This document shows positions 20,692-29,703 of a stretch of DNA of 61,699 nucleotides, one piece after another. The stretch's first letter is position 1; every line of letters begins with the position of its first letter. Origin of the DNA: an uncultured Sunxiuqinia sp. GTDB taxonomy: Bacteria > Bacteroidota > Bacteroidia > Bacteroidales > Prolixibacteraceae. The position numbers were made by a program, and so were the translations under genes. The stretch covers positions 1 through 61,699 of the forward strand of contig NZ_CANLZV010000020.1 in the NCBI RefSeq assembly GCF_947495665.1. Reading direction: 5' to 3'. Under the pieces are notes generated by a model. The model did no database searches. It was not told the DNA's origin and saw only the letters and a program-made list of their open reading frames with translations.

Positions 20692-22413
20692 TTAATATAA
20701 TTTTGCGGAGATGTCGCGAATGTACAATTGGATGTTTGTTTTGCCCCGGAATTCATTTTCAGCAATGGAGTAGCAAATGTCAAAAGGCATGCCTTGGCTA
20801 ATGGCTTCGTAATGATCGGCTTGGTTGAAAGCAATTGCCGGGAATACGGAAGAATTGCCTGTTGGTTCCACCAAATCCAGTTTTAGGTGTTCCTGCTGAC
20901 GGCCTACGCAGCGACTCGTGCCACTGTCCAGTACGTTTTCAGTAACAAAAAGGGGTGTCATATTATGCGGGCCAAACGGCGCAAATTGTTTGAGCACCCG
21001 GTAAAATTTTGGGGTGATTTCTGAAAGCTGAATCTTAGCATCGACCTCAATCATTTCAGTTTGCTGTTGTTCGGTGATCGACCGGGCTACAATTTCTTCA
21101 AACCGTCGGGTAAAGGCAGGAATATTGTCAATTTTCATGGTTAAGCCGGCTGCGTACATATGCCCGCCATAGGATTCGAGCAGGTCACTGCAAGAGCCAA
21201 TGGCTTCATACAAATCAAAATCTTTCACCGATCGGGCCGATCCGGTAGCCATCCCGTTGCTTTCTGTCAGAATGATTGTGGGGCGATAGTGATGTTCTGT
21301 CAGGCGACTGGCAACAATCCCAACCACCCCTTTATGCCAGTCACGGTTGTACAGTACCGTTGCTTTTCGTGCTTCCTGGTTGGGGTCGTGGGCAATCATG
21401 TCCAGTGCTTCCTGGGTGATGTCACGATCCAGTGTTTTCCGGATTTCGTTGTACGAGTTGATTTCGTTGCCCAGCTCAATGGCTTCTTCTTCATCAGTAA
21501 CCACGAGAATTGCCACCGATTTTTTGCCGTGCTCTATCCGTCCGGACGCATTCAGTCGCGGGCCAATCTTGAAAACGATATCACTTACCGAAATGTCTTG
21601 TCCAACAAGTCCGGAAAGCTGAATGATCGTTTTAAGCCCGAGACTGGGGTTGTTGTTCAGTTTGCGTAGTCCGTAATAGGCCAGCACGCGGTTTTCGCCG
21701 GTAACCGGAACAATGTCGGATGCGATGCTGACCACGACCATGTCAAGTAGGTCGTAGAGCTCTACAATAGGAACATCGTTTTTTTGGGTGTAGGCCTGAA
21801 GCAGTTTGAATCCGACACCGCAGCCCGAAAGTTCTTTGTAGGGATAGGGGCAGTCGGGGCGTTTGGGGTCGAGAACTGCAACGGCATTGGGAATAACTTC
21901 ATCCGGATTGTGGTGATCGCAGATGATAAAATCAATGCCTCGTTCTTTGGCATTTTGAATTTTTTCTACGGCTTTAATCCCGCAGTCAAGTACAATTACC
22001 AGGGTGACTTTTTGTTCCGAAGCATAATCAATACTCTGAGGCGAAATCCCGTAGCCCTCCGAGTAGCGGTCCGGAATGTAGTAATCCAGTTCTTTAATCC
22101 GGTTGCGCAGAAACTGGTACATTAGTGCTACAGAAGTGGTCCCATCAACATCATAATCGCCATAAATCATCACTTTCTCCTGATTAAGAATAGCTTGTTC
22201 CAGCCGTTCAACAGCTTTGTCCATATCTTTCATCAGAAAGGGATCATGAAGGTCGGTTAAGCGGGGACGGAAAAACGACTTGGCTTCGTCGTAGGAAGTA
22301 ATGCCTCGTTGTGCCAAAAGATTGGCTATGACCATGTTCACATTGAGGGCAGCAGATAGATGTTTGATAACATTGACTTCACCTTGTGTTTTAATGTTCC
22401 AGATTTTATCCAT
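20692..22413 (-). CDS. recJ: Single-stranded-DNA-specific exonuclease RecJ
   Basis: 573 residues, the normal length. DHH-family metal motifs are IYGDYDVDGTTS (residues 84-95), VIVLDCGIK, and IICDHHNPDE. The DHHA1 segment carries GGHMYAAGLTM, and a C-terminal OB-like region follows. RecJ degrades single-stranded DNA 5' to 3' in recombination and mismatch repair. A TATCTTTG box lies 43 bp upstream. Confidence 0.96.
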   Translation of the reverse strand: MDKIWNIKTQGEVNVIKHLSAALNVNMVIANLLAQRGITSYDEAKSFFRPRLTDLHDPFLMKDMDKAVERLEQAILNQEKVMIYGDYDVDGTTSVALMYQFLRNRIKELDYYIPDRYSEGYGISPQSIDYASEQKVTLVIVLDCGIKAVEKIQNAKERGIDFIICDHHNPDEVIPNAVAVLDPKRPDCPYPYKELSGCGVGFKLLQAYTQKNDVPIVELYDLLDMVVVSIASDIVPVTGENRVLAYYGLRKLNNNPSLGLKTIIQLSGLVGQDISVSDIVFKIGPRLNASGRIEHGKKSVAILVVTDEEEAIELGNEINSYNEIRKTLDRDITQEALDMIAHDPNQEARKATVLYNRDWHKGVVGIVASRLTEHHYRPTIILTESNGMATGSARSVKDFDLYEAIGSCSDLLESYGGHMYAAGLTMKIDNIPAFTRRFEEIVARSITEQQQTEMIEVDAKIQLSEITPKFYRVLKQFAPFGPHNMTPLFVTENVLDSGTSRCVGRQQEHLKLDLVEPTGNSSVFPAIAFNQADHYEAISQGMPFDICYSIAENEFRGKTNIQLYIRDISAKLY

Positions 22414-22456
22414 TCTGTTGCTTCTGCCTCGTTTTATGTGCGCGATTTTAATTGCT

Positions 22457-22464
22457 CAAAGATA
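22457..22464 (-). promoter_or_regulatory. -7 box for recJ
   Basis: TATCTTTG on the minus strand, an exact TAnnTTTG match, 43 bp before the recJ start. A convincing -33 element was not found. Confidence 0.55.
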
Positions 22465-22668
22465 AGCAATGCGCTTTGATCTGGAAAGAAAAAGAAAGCC
22501 ATTAGTTGATATTCTGTTAACAGACGGGATGGTTTTGAATCTAAATTTCAACCATTCAAATCATTAGACTTATTAGAAAATTATCAACAGAACCATGAAA
22601 TCCCAAGCGGTTGATTATGTTCTCTTTAGTTTGGAAACGACTTTGGCAACGATTAAACATTTCTTTGT

Positions 22669-22676
22669 TATCTTTG
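22669..22676 (+). promoter_or_regulatory. -7 box for lysS-gpsA
   Basis: TATCTTTG on the plus strand, 41 bp before the lysS ATG. A TTTG lies 23 bp further upstream (22642-22645), slightly longer than the usual 19-21 bp spacing. Confidence 0.6.
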
Positions 22677-22717
22677 CACAAAATTTTTAACGAAATCTTT
22701 CAAATAGAATCGTATCC

Positions 22718-24439
22718 ATGAGTATAGCAGAGCTTAGCGAACAGGAAGTGATCCGTAGAAATTCACTGGCAAAATTACGTGAGTTAGGAATAGAGCCCTA
22801 TCCGGCTGAAGAGTATCCTGTGAATGCCAAGGCATCAGAGATAAAAGCCAACTTTGACCCCGAAAAGGGGAACTATCAGGAAGTTGTGTTGGCTGGTCGT
22901 ATCATGAGTCGACGGATTATGGGAAAAGCTTCATTCGCCGAACTGCAAGATGATACCGGACGAATTCAGATGTACTTTAACCGGGACGAAATTTGTCCTG
23001 ATGAAGATAAAACCCTCTACAACGAGGTCTTTAAAAAACTGTTGGATATTGGCGACATTATTGGGGTTAAAGGCTTCGCTTTTGTTACCCAGGTAGGCGA
23101 AAAATCCATTCATGTAAAAGAATTTACTGTGCTTGGAAAATCGCTGCGTCCGCTACCGATTGTGAAAGAAAAAGAGGGCAAAACCTATGATGCCTTTACC
23201 GACCCGGAACAACGCTATCGTCAACGTTATGTCGATTTGGTGGTGAATCCTCAGGTGAAAGATACTTTCATCAAACGGACAAAGATCATCAATACCATGC
23301 GTGAAATGTTTAACGAACGCGGATACCTGGAGGTGGAAACACCGATTTTGCAGGCTATTCCCGGAGGAGCTGCTGCTCGTCCGTTTATTACGCACCACAA
23401 CAGCTTAAACATTCCGCTTTACCTTCGGATTGCCAATGAGCTTTATCTGAAACGTCTGATTGTAGGTGGTTTTGATGGGGTTTATGAGTTTGCCAAAGAT
23501 TTCCGGAACGAAGGTATGGACCGCACTCATAATCCGGAGTTTACAGCCATGGAAATTTATGTGGCTTATAAGGACTACAAATGGATGATGAACTTTACCG
23601 AAGAAATGGTTGAGCGTGTGGCTTTGGCTTTACATGGTAAAACAGAACTTCAGGTAGGTGATAAACTGATTGACTTCAAACGTCCTTACCCAAGGGTAAC
23701 CATGCGCGAAGCTATTTTGGAGCATACTGGTTATGATATTGACGGTAAAACTGAAGAAGAATTACGCGAGATTTGCAAAGCACTCGATATTGAGACTGAC
23801 CCAAGTATGGGGAAAGGAAAGCTGATTGATGAGTTGTTTGGCGAGAAGTGCGAACACCATTACATTCAACCAACCTTTATTACCGATTACCCGGTAGAAA
23901 TGTCGCCGCTGACGAAAAAGCACCGCGACAATCCGGAACTGACCGAACGCTTTGAGTTGATGGTCAATGGGAAAGAGCTGGCCAATGCCTACTCTGAGTT
24001 GAACGACCCGATTGATCAACGCGAACGTTTTGAAGACCAGATGAAGCTCTCGGAGAAAGGGGATGATGAAGCGATGTTTATCGACCAGGACTTCTTACGT
24101 TCTCTGGAATATGGGATGCCTCCAACATCAGGTATGGGAATTGGTATTGACCGCTTGACCATGTTTATGACAAATAACATGTCGATTCAGGATGTGCTGT
24201 TCTTCCCGCAAATGAAACCGGAGAAAAAATCAGAAGCCGACTCTGATGAAAAGTTTATTGAAATGGGGGTTCCAGCCGAATGGGTCCCTGTAGTTCGTAA
24301 AATAGGCTTTCAAAAAACCGAGGCTTTGAAAGAAGTCAAAGCCGGAAAATTTTTCAACGACCTTTGTGGTTATAACAAAAAGAATAAACTTGGGCTGACA
24401 AATCCATCAATGGATGATGTTAAGCAATGGCTTTCGTAG
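22718..24439 (+). CDS. lysS: Lysyl-tRNA synthetase (class II)
   Basis: 573 residues. The N-terminal OB-fold anticodon-binding domain includes [21 protein letters not shown]. The class II core has motif 2 in [19 protein letters not shown] and motif 3 in [13 protein letters not shown]. After the core (ending near residue 500) comes a ~70-residue C-terminal extension ([19 protein letters not shown]... DDVKQWLS), found in Bacteroidota LysRS and absent from the ~505-residue E. coli enzyme. It charges tRNA-Lys. gpsA follows after 16 bp. Confidence 0.98.
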   Translation: MSIAELSEQEVIRRNSLAKLRELGIEPYPAEEYPVNAKASEIKANFDPEKGNYQEVVLAGRIMSRRIMGKASFAELQDDTGRIQMYFNRDEICPDEDKTLYNEVFKKLLDIGDIIGVKGFAFVTQVGEKSIHVKEFTVLGKSLRPLPIVKEKEGKTYDAFTDPEQRYRQRYVDLVVNPQVKDTFIKRTKIINTMREMFNERGYLEVETPILQAIPGGAAARPFITHHNSLNIPLYLRIANELYLKRLIVGGFDGVYEFAKDFRNEGMDRTHNPEFTAMEIYVAYKDYKWMMNFTEEMVERVALALHGKTELQVGDKLIDFKRPYPRVTMREAILEHTGYDIDGKTEEELREICKALDIETDPSMGKGKLIDELFGEKCEHHYIQPTFITDYPVEMSPLTKKHRDNPELTERFELMVNGKELANAYSELNDPIDQRERFEDQMKLSEKGDDEAMFIDQDFLRSLEYGMPPTSGMGIGIDRLTMFMTNNMSIQDVLFFPQMKPEKKSEADSDEKFIEMGVPAEWVPVVRKIGFQKTEALKEVKAGKFFNDLCGYNKKNKLGLTNPSMDDVKQWLS

Positions 24440-24455
24440 CTAAAGTTGTTTAATT

Positions 24456-25451
24456 ATGAATTCAGCACCAAAAATAGCCATAGTGGGAAGCGGAAGCTGG
24501 GCAACAGCTTTGGCGAAGATTCTCCTGAATAATGTAGATGGGATTAACTGGTATTTTCGCAGCGCCGATAATATAGAACAGTTTAAGCGGTTCCAGCATA
24601 ACCCCAATTATTTACGAGGGGTTGAGTTTGATACCAGCCGAATTACCTTTTTCGATGATATAAACGCAATTGTTGAGGCCTCTGACATTTTGGTTTTGAC
24701 TATTCCTTCGGCTTTCCTTCACAAGGCCTTGGAGGACTTGACTGTTGATATCCGGAATAAATTTGTGGTTTCGGCCATCAAGGGAATTGTGCCGGAGGTC
24801 AACCAGATTGTCGGGCAATACCTGCACGATTCATTTAAGTTGCCTTTTGACCGGGTGGGGGTGGTTACCGGGCCTTGCCATGCCGAAGAGGTGGCCTTGG
24901 AGCGCTTGTCGTACCTCACCATTGCCTGCCCCGATGTGAAAAGGGCCTGCGATTTTGCCGAAAAGCTTAACTGCGAGTACATCCGGACAAATGTGTCAGA
25001 TGATATCTTTGGGACCGAATATGCTGCGGTGCTGAAAAATATTATTGCGATTGCCTCTGGAATTGTCCATGGGCTGCGCTATGGTGACAACTTCCAGGCG
25101 GTACTGGTAGCTAATGCCATTCAGGAAATTAAACGCTTTGTGGATAAGGTGCATCCAATTACCCGCGACATTAAAAGCTCGGCTTACCTGGGCGATTTGC
25201 TGGTGACAACCTATTCCCAATTTTCGCGTAACCGGACCTTTGGTGCGATGATTGGTAAGGGATATACCACCCGCACTGCCCAAATTGAAATGCACATGGT
25301 GGCTGAAGGCTATTATGCAACCAAGTCGATCTATGAGATTAACGAACATTATAAAGTAAAGATGCCTATCTGTACGGCTGTTTATAACATTTTGTATGGG
25401 AATGTGCCTCCGGCTATTGAAATTCGACAATTGACCCATAAATTAAGATAA
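24456..25451 (+). CDS. gpsA: NAD(P)H-dependent glycerol-3-phosphate dehydrogenase
   Basis: 331 residues. The Rossmann motif GSGSWATALAKIL is at the N-terminus, VVTGPCHAEEVALE lies in the middle, and the catalytic-lysine segment is AAVLKNIIAIASGIVHGL. It reduces dihydroxyacetone phosphate to sn-glycerol-3-phosphate for phospholipid synthesis. It is in an operon with lysS and ends at a terminator. Confidence 0.97.
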   Translation: MNSAPKIAIVGSGSWATALAKILLNNVDGINWYFRSADNIEQFKRFQHNPNYLRGVEFDTSRITFFDDINAIVEASDILVLTIPSAFLHKALEDLTVDIRNKFVVSAIKGIVPEVNQIVGQYLHDSFKLPFDRVGVVTGPCHAEEVALERLSYLTIACPDVKRACDFAEKLNCEYIRTNVSDDIFGTEYAAVLKNIIAIASGIVHGLRYGDNFQAVLVANAIQEIKRFVDKVHPITRDIKSSAYLGDLLVTTYSQFSRNRTFGAMIGKGYTTRTAQIEMHMVAEGYYATKSIYEINEHYKVKMPICTAVYNILYGNVPPAIEIRQLTHKLR

Positions 25452-25455
25452 TCGA

Positions 25456-25492
25456 AAAAAAGAGGTACTCCGCCAGGAATACCTCTTTTTAA
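25456..25492 (+). terminator. Terminator between gpsA and convergent pgi
   Basis: AAAAAGAGGTA pairs with TACCTCTTTTT around a 12-nt loop that can itself partly pair. Flanking A and T runs suggest two-way use. Confidence 0.8.
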
Positions 25493-25509
25493 TTATTTTG
25501 AGAAATATG

Positions 25510-27159
25510 CTATCGCATTTTCTTATAGGCATTGATCAATCCATTGGTGGATGCATCATGGCTGATAATCATTTCCTCATTCGTTAACTCAGGAAGAATG
25601 TTATTGGCCAGTTGCTTGCCCAATTCCACGCCCCACTGGTCGAAACTGTATATATTCCAGATGATTCCCTGTACAAAGATCTTGTGTTCATACATGGCTA
25701 CCAGCGCACCCAGCGTGTGCGGCGTCAGTTTTTTAAACAGAATGGAGTTGGTTGGGATGTTGCCCTGGAAGATTTTAAAGTTCTTCAAAGCCTGGATTTC
25801 ATCCTCTGATTTTCCGGTCGCTTTCAATTCTGCAACAACCTGTTCTTCGGATTTTCCCACCATCATGGCTTCGGTTTGGGCGAAGAAGTTGGCCAGCAAC
25901 TTGGGATGATGATCTCCGATTTGGTTCTGACTAATGGCCGGTGCCAGGAAGTCGCAGGGAATTAACTTGGTTCCCTGGTGGATCAACTGGTAAAAGGCAT
26001 GCTGACCATTGGTGCCGGGTTCACCCCAGATAATTGGGCCGGTTTGGTAATTCACGGTTTCGCCATTTCGATCGACATATTTTCCGTTGCTTTCCATGTT
26101 GCCTTGCTGAAAATAAGCCGAAAAGCGGTGCATGTATTGATCGTAGGGCAGGATGGCTTCTGTTTCGGCACCGTAGAAATTGTTGTACCAAATGCCTATA
26201 AGCGCCAGGATAACCGGCATGTTCTGATCAAATTCTGTCGTTTTAAAATGATTATCCATCGCATGAGCACCTTCCAGAAACTCGACATAGTTGTTGAAGC
26301 CAATCGCACAAGCTACCGATAACCCAATGGCCGACCAAACTGAATAACGGCCACCAACCCAGTCCCAAAAGCGGAACATGTTTTTCGTATCAATACCGAA
26401 AGCAGCAACCGCTTCAGCATTGGTTGATAAGGCCACAAAATGATTCTTTACGAATGATTCATCTTTTGCCGCCTTTAGGAACCAGCTTTTTGCACTGTTG
26501 GCATTGGTCATGGTTTCCTGTGTGGTAAAAGTTTTCGAGGCCACAATAAATAAAGTCGTCTCCGGGTTCACCAACTTCAATGTTTCCGCAATGTGTGTTC
26601 CATCTACATTCGATACAAAATGCAGGTTAATATGTTCCTTTTTGTAGGGCTTCAGCGCTTCAACCACCATCAGGGGGCCCAGGTCAGAACCTCCAATGCC
26701 GATATTGACAATGTCAGTAATGGGGCTGCCGGTGTAGCCTTTCCAGTCGCCTGAAATGATACGCTCCGAAAACTGCTTCATTTGCTCCAGCACCTCATTG
26801 ATTTCTGGCATCACATCTTTGCCATCAACCATAATGGGCGTATTGCTGCGGTTGCGCAAAGCGACATGAAGCACGGCACGATCTTCCGTTACATTGATTT
26901 TTTGGCCCGAAAATTCACTGTCAATGGCTTCTTTCAAGCCACATTCTTTGGCCAATTCCAATAACAGCGAAAAAGTTTTGTCATCCAACCGGTTTTTTGA
27001 ATAGTCCAAAAGGATATCTTCAAATTTCAAACTATATTTTTCGAAACGGGAAGCGTCATTGGCAAACAGGTCTTTAATTTGCGTGTTTTTAAACGAAGCA
27101 TAGTGTGCTTCCAGCGCTTTCCAGGCTTTGGTGGTTGTAGGATTTATTTTTGGTAGCAT
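25510..27159 (-). CDS. pgi: Glucose-6-phosphate isomerase, long (E. coli-like) type
   Basis: 549 residues, the same length as E. coli Pgi. Signatures are [33 protein letters not shown] and a C-terminal [13 protein letters not shown] block with the catalytic lysine. It interconverts glucose-6-P and fructose-6-P. It belongs to the long type, whereas many Bacteroidota use a shorter (~450-residue) enzyme. The remains of a short-type gene lie immediately upstream on the other strand, so this gene may have replaced it. A TATCTTTG box lies 53 bp before the start. Confidence 0.97.
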   Translation of the reverse strand: MLPKINPTTTKAWKALEAHYASFKNTQIKDLFANDASRFEKYSLKFEDILLDYSKNRLDDKTFSLLLELAKECGLKEAIDSEFSGQKINVTEDRAVLHVALRNRSNTPIMVDGKDVMPEINEVLEQMKQFSERIISGDWKGYTGSPITDIVNIGIGGSDLGPLMVVEALKPYKKEHINLHFVSNVDGTHIAETLKLVNPETTLFIVASKTFTTQETMTNANSAKSWFLKAAKDESFVKNHFVALSTNAEAVAAFGIDTKNMFRFWDWVGGRYSVWSAIGLSVACAIGFNNYVEFLEGAHAMDNHFKTTEFDQNMPVILALIGIWYNNFYGAETEAILPYDQYMHRFSAYFQQGNMESNGKYVDRNGETVNYQTGPIIWGEPGTNGQHAFYQLIHQGTKLIPCDFLAPAISQNQIGDHHPKLLANFFAQTEAMMVGKSEEQVVAELKATGKSEDEIQALKNFKIFQGNIPTNSILFKKLTPHTLGALVAMYEHKIFVQGIIWNIYSFDQWGVELGKQLANNILPELTNEEMIISHDASTNGLINAYKKMR

Positions 27160-27211
27160 ATTCCGTAGATTTTTGTAAAAAATAAAATGAGTCGTCAGTT
27201 ATGAATGGCTG

Positions 27212-27219
27212 CAAAGATA
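27212..27219 (-). promoter_or_regulatory. -7 box for pgi
   Basis: TATCTTTG on the minus strand, exact to TAnnTTTG, 53 bp before the pgi start. It lies between pgi and the pgi pseudogene. Confidence 0.58.
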
Positions 27220-27285
27220 AAAAAAGCATTGAAGATATCGGCCTGCTACCTGGCGATTGTGTTGTGAGGAAGGAACTTCTGATTC

Positions 27286-28030
27286 TTGGTGAAAATAGTC
27301 CCGGCTACTGTACGAATTCTTTTATGCGTTGCATCCCAGTTGGCAGACAAACTTCGCTGCGAAATCGTACAGCAGCCGGGTTTGTTGGCTATTGCCGTAA
27401 CTGGCTTCGACATTTGGGCACTGGTTCAAGGTGCTGTTGACATGGAAAAAGCTTCAGGTGTAGATGTTGCTTTTGAGAACAACCTGCCAGCACAATATGC
27501 TGTTGTTCGTAATGAACTGTACAAAAACGGAAAGTTGATTGAGATTTTGGTCAACTACAACCCTAAACTGCATTATTTTGCGGAGTGGTGGAAACTACTT
27601 TACTTCTGACTTGCACTCCATGGGACAATACATCCAGGAAGATGTGCGTAAATTATTTGAAACGGTTATTTCAGTAGTCAATCCGGATCGTGAAGTACGC
27701 ATCCCTTCGGATGAAGCGAACCTGGATAGCTTGAATTACCTGGCAGAAAAACGGGTTGACGAAGTGAACAAAATGGCTGAGTTAGGAACCATGCTTGCCC
27801 ATGTGGATGGCGGTGTTCCAAACATCCAGATTGAGATGCCACAGCTGAACGAGCATAACTTGGGACAGTTGATTTACTTCTTCGAGAAAGCTAGTGGATT
27901 AAGTGGGTATACCTTGGGTGTGAATCCATTTGATCAGCCAGGAGTAGAGGCTTACAAAAAGAATTTGTTTGCCTTGCTTGAAAAGCCTGGTTTTGAAGAA
28001 GCTACCAAAGCGATTGAAACAAGACTGTAA
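27286..28030 (+). pseudogene. Degraded second glucose-6-phosphate isomerase (short, Bacteroides type)
   Basis: Two frames carry consecutive pieces of the C-terminal half of a short-type Pgi. Frame one (27286-27609) has LADK, then [39 protein letters not shown] and [12 protein letters not shown]. The next frame (joining near 27600) resumes at [20 protein letters not shown] and continues through [34 protein letters not shown] and [20 protein letters not shown] to the natural stop. At the join a stretch of about 18-20 residues (the usual LYGESEGKDGKGIFPAS region) is gone and the frame shifts. The first ~200 codons are missing, and a further gap follows LADK. It cannot make active enzyme. The similarity is from memory of the family, but the motifs are long and specific. 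Confidence 0.88.
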
Positions 28031-28082
28031 ATTTTAGCTGAAGGGGACGACTTGAAGGGTCTCCTCTTTGTTCAAGATAGTA

Positions 28083-28118
28083 AGCCACTTTCGCAGTTGA
28101 CGAAAGTGGCTGTTTTAT
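28083..28118 (+). terminator. Terminator after the pgi pseudogene
   Basis: AGCCACTTTCG (28083-28093) pairs perfectly with CGAAAGTGGCT (28101-28111) around a 7-nt loop, then GTTTTATTA. It is the probable original terminator of the decayed pgi, still intact. Confidence 0.78.
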
Positions 28119-28222
28119 TATGAGAGCAGGAATAGATTGTTAGATATAATATGTTCATTGGATATTGCGAATATTATGAGAGATTTGTTAACTTGGTAGA
28201 GTTAAAAAGAAAACCATAACTT

Positions 28223-28918
28223 ATGAAAAAACTACATCTCATTTTTATTGCTGTTGTGGCTATTGTTGCTCAATGCTATTCTCAGAATGAATTAAATGCA
28301 CTCACATTTGATGATTGTCAAAATTCAGAGGTTTTTCGGTCAATTCGGAATAATACTCGAATTTTGAAATATACAGCAGCGGACGGTTCTGTCTTTGAGT
28401 TGGGAGATACACTCGTAATTGGAGTTCCATCGGGAAGCATAACCTCGACGACTGCGGCTGGTGCCGGGAATACTGTAGGCGTTGCCAAAGCCCGTTCGAG
28501 AACCAGAGATAGCTTTACTACGATTATCATGGGGCGTCCCGCTGGTGTTGGAAGTGTGCTTAATGCGATGGCGGGTGAAGCACCGGAAAATGCCAGTGCT
28601 AATATGCAAGGAGAGTTGGTGGTGATTGCTGAAATGAAGGTTTCACACAAAGGAAGTAGAAAGAAGCCCTTGGCCTTAACAATTCTGCTGGGCGAGCCCA
28701 ATGGACGTGCCTTTGGAATTAATAAGTACATGTCAGTGGTCGATTATGAAAAGGCGGTGCTGGCTGGTGAAATCAGAAGTCTAAATGCACCCATAACACG
28801 TGATGAGGCCATTGCCAAACTGAAAGAAGCTAAAGATTTACTTGATTTGGGCTTAATGGAGGAAGCAGATTATGAGAAGGTAAAAGCCGAGTTAGCACCT
28901 GTGATTATGGGACAGTAG
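28223..28918 (+). CDS. Secreted protein of unknown function with C-terminal SHOCT-like motif
   Basis: 231 residues. A signal peptide (MKKLHLIFIAVVAIVAQCYSQ) is followed by a beta-rich middle region rich in small residues (GSITSTTAAGAGNTVGVAKA) and a C-terminal helical tail ITRDEAIAKLKEAKDLLDLG followed by LMEEADYEKVKAEL, which resembles a SHOCT-type short helical motif. I do not recognise the main domain. It stands alone, ~300 bp from either neighbour. Probably periplasmic or outer-membrane associated. Confidence 0.72.
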   Translation: MKKLHLIFIAVVAIVAQCYSQNELNALTFDDCQNSEVFRSIRNNTRILKYTAADGSVFELGDTLVIGVPSGSITSTTAAGAGNTVGVAKARSRTRDSFTTIIMGRPAGVGSVLNAMAGEAPENASANMQGELVVIAEMKVSHKGSRKKPLALTILLGEPNGRAFGINKYMSVVDYEKAVLAGEIRSLNAPITRDEAIAKLKEAKDLLDLGLMEEADYEKVKAELAPVIMGQ

Positions 28919-29163
28919 TCAGTTCATGACGCGTGATGCAAAGTTGAGAAGATAGCACTTAATTGTTGCATATTGAATAACCGGGAAGCGAGGGGGGCGC
29001 TTATCAAAGCTAGACCCTCTTTGCATTTTGACAATCTGACTTTCTTGTGTAAGAAGTTGCCTTTTATTTGATCTTCAAACATTCAGGCATTGCTACTTGT
29101 TCTTTAGGAGACATTCTGTTTGAGTATAAACTCAGCGAGATGATCCACCAAAAATGAGAGATC

Positions 29164-29691
29164 ATGCCTTATTTAATTATGCTATTTTTCTTGACTATGA
29201 CGAATTCCTTGGTGCTTTTTGACTTTTCGAAAACCAGTGAGTTAAGTGACTGGACGGTTGTTAACGATGATGTCATGGGTGGGCAGTCACATGGATTATT
29301 TTACATTAACACCGAAGGAAACGGGGTGTTTGAAGGGCGTGTTTCACTTGAAAATAACGGTGGCTTTTCCTTGGTTCGCTACCGCATGGGCAGCACCGAT
29401 ATTCAAGAACTTCAAAAGGTGGTGATCCGACTTAAAGGGGATGGCAAAAGGTACCAGTTTCGGGTTAAAGCAAAGGCAAGCGATTATTTCTCTTATGTTG
29501 GCTTTTTTCAAACTTCGGGTGAATGGCAGCTTGTCGAAATACCTTTAGCGTCGTTGTACCCCGCTTTTCGTGGACGACGATTAAGCGAGCCCAACTTTGC
29601 GGGAGACTCCATCGAGGAGATCGCTATTCTAATCGGGAATGAGAAGAACGAAACCTTCAAATTGGAATTAGATCAAATTACGGTACAGTAA
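29164..29691 (+). CDS. CIA30-family protein
   Basis: 175 residues with a hydrophobic N-terminus (PYLIMLFFLTMTNSLVLF), either a signal or an anchor. The body matches the CIA30 (complex I intermediate-associated protein 30) jelly-roll pattern: WTVVNDDVMGGQSHG, GRVSLENNGGFSLVR, VIRLKGDGKRYQF, and GEWQLVEIPLASLYPAFRGR. In mitochondria CIA30 aids complex I assembly; bacterial members are of unknown role and probably bind a carbohydrate-like ligand or act as chaperones. It converges on the subtilase gene with a 12-bp gap. Confidence 0.82.
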   Translation: MPYLIMLFFLTMTNSLVLFDFSKTSELSDWTVVNDDVMGGQSHGLFYINTEGNGVFEGRVSLENNGGFSLVRYRMGSTDIQELQKVVIRLKGDGKRYQFRVKAKASDYFSYVGFFQTSGEWQLVEIPLASLYPAFRGRRLSEPNFAGDSIEEIAILIGNEKNETFKLELDQITVQ

Positions 29692-29703
29692 ACCGTACGC
29701 TTT

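Larger units (their letters stand above)
22414..22717. other. Divergent promoter region between recJ and lysS
   Basis: 304 bp with no ORF. It holds a -7 box on each strand (listed separately), about 200 bp apart, and AT-rich sequence between them. No other structure was recognised. Confidence 0.6.

Noticed and set aside
27201-27440. 79-codon ORF overlapping the pgi pseudogene start
   Set aside because: It contains the pgi promoter box and runs through degraded Pgi sequence in the wrong frame.
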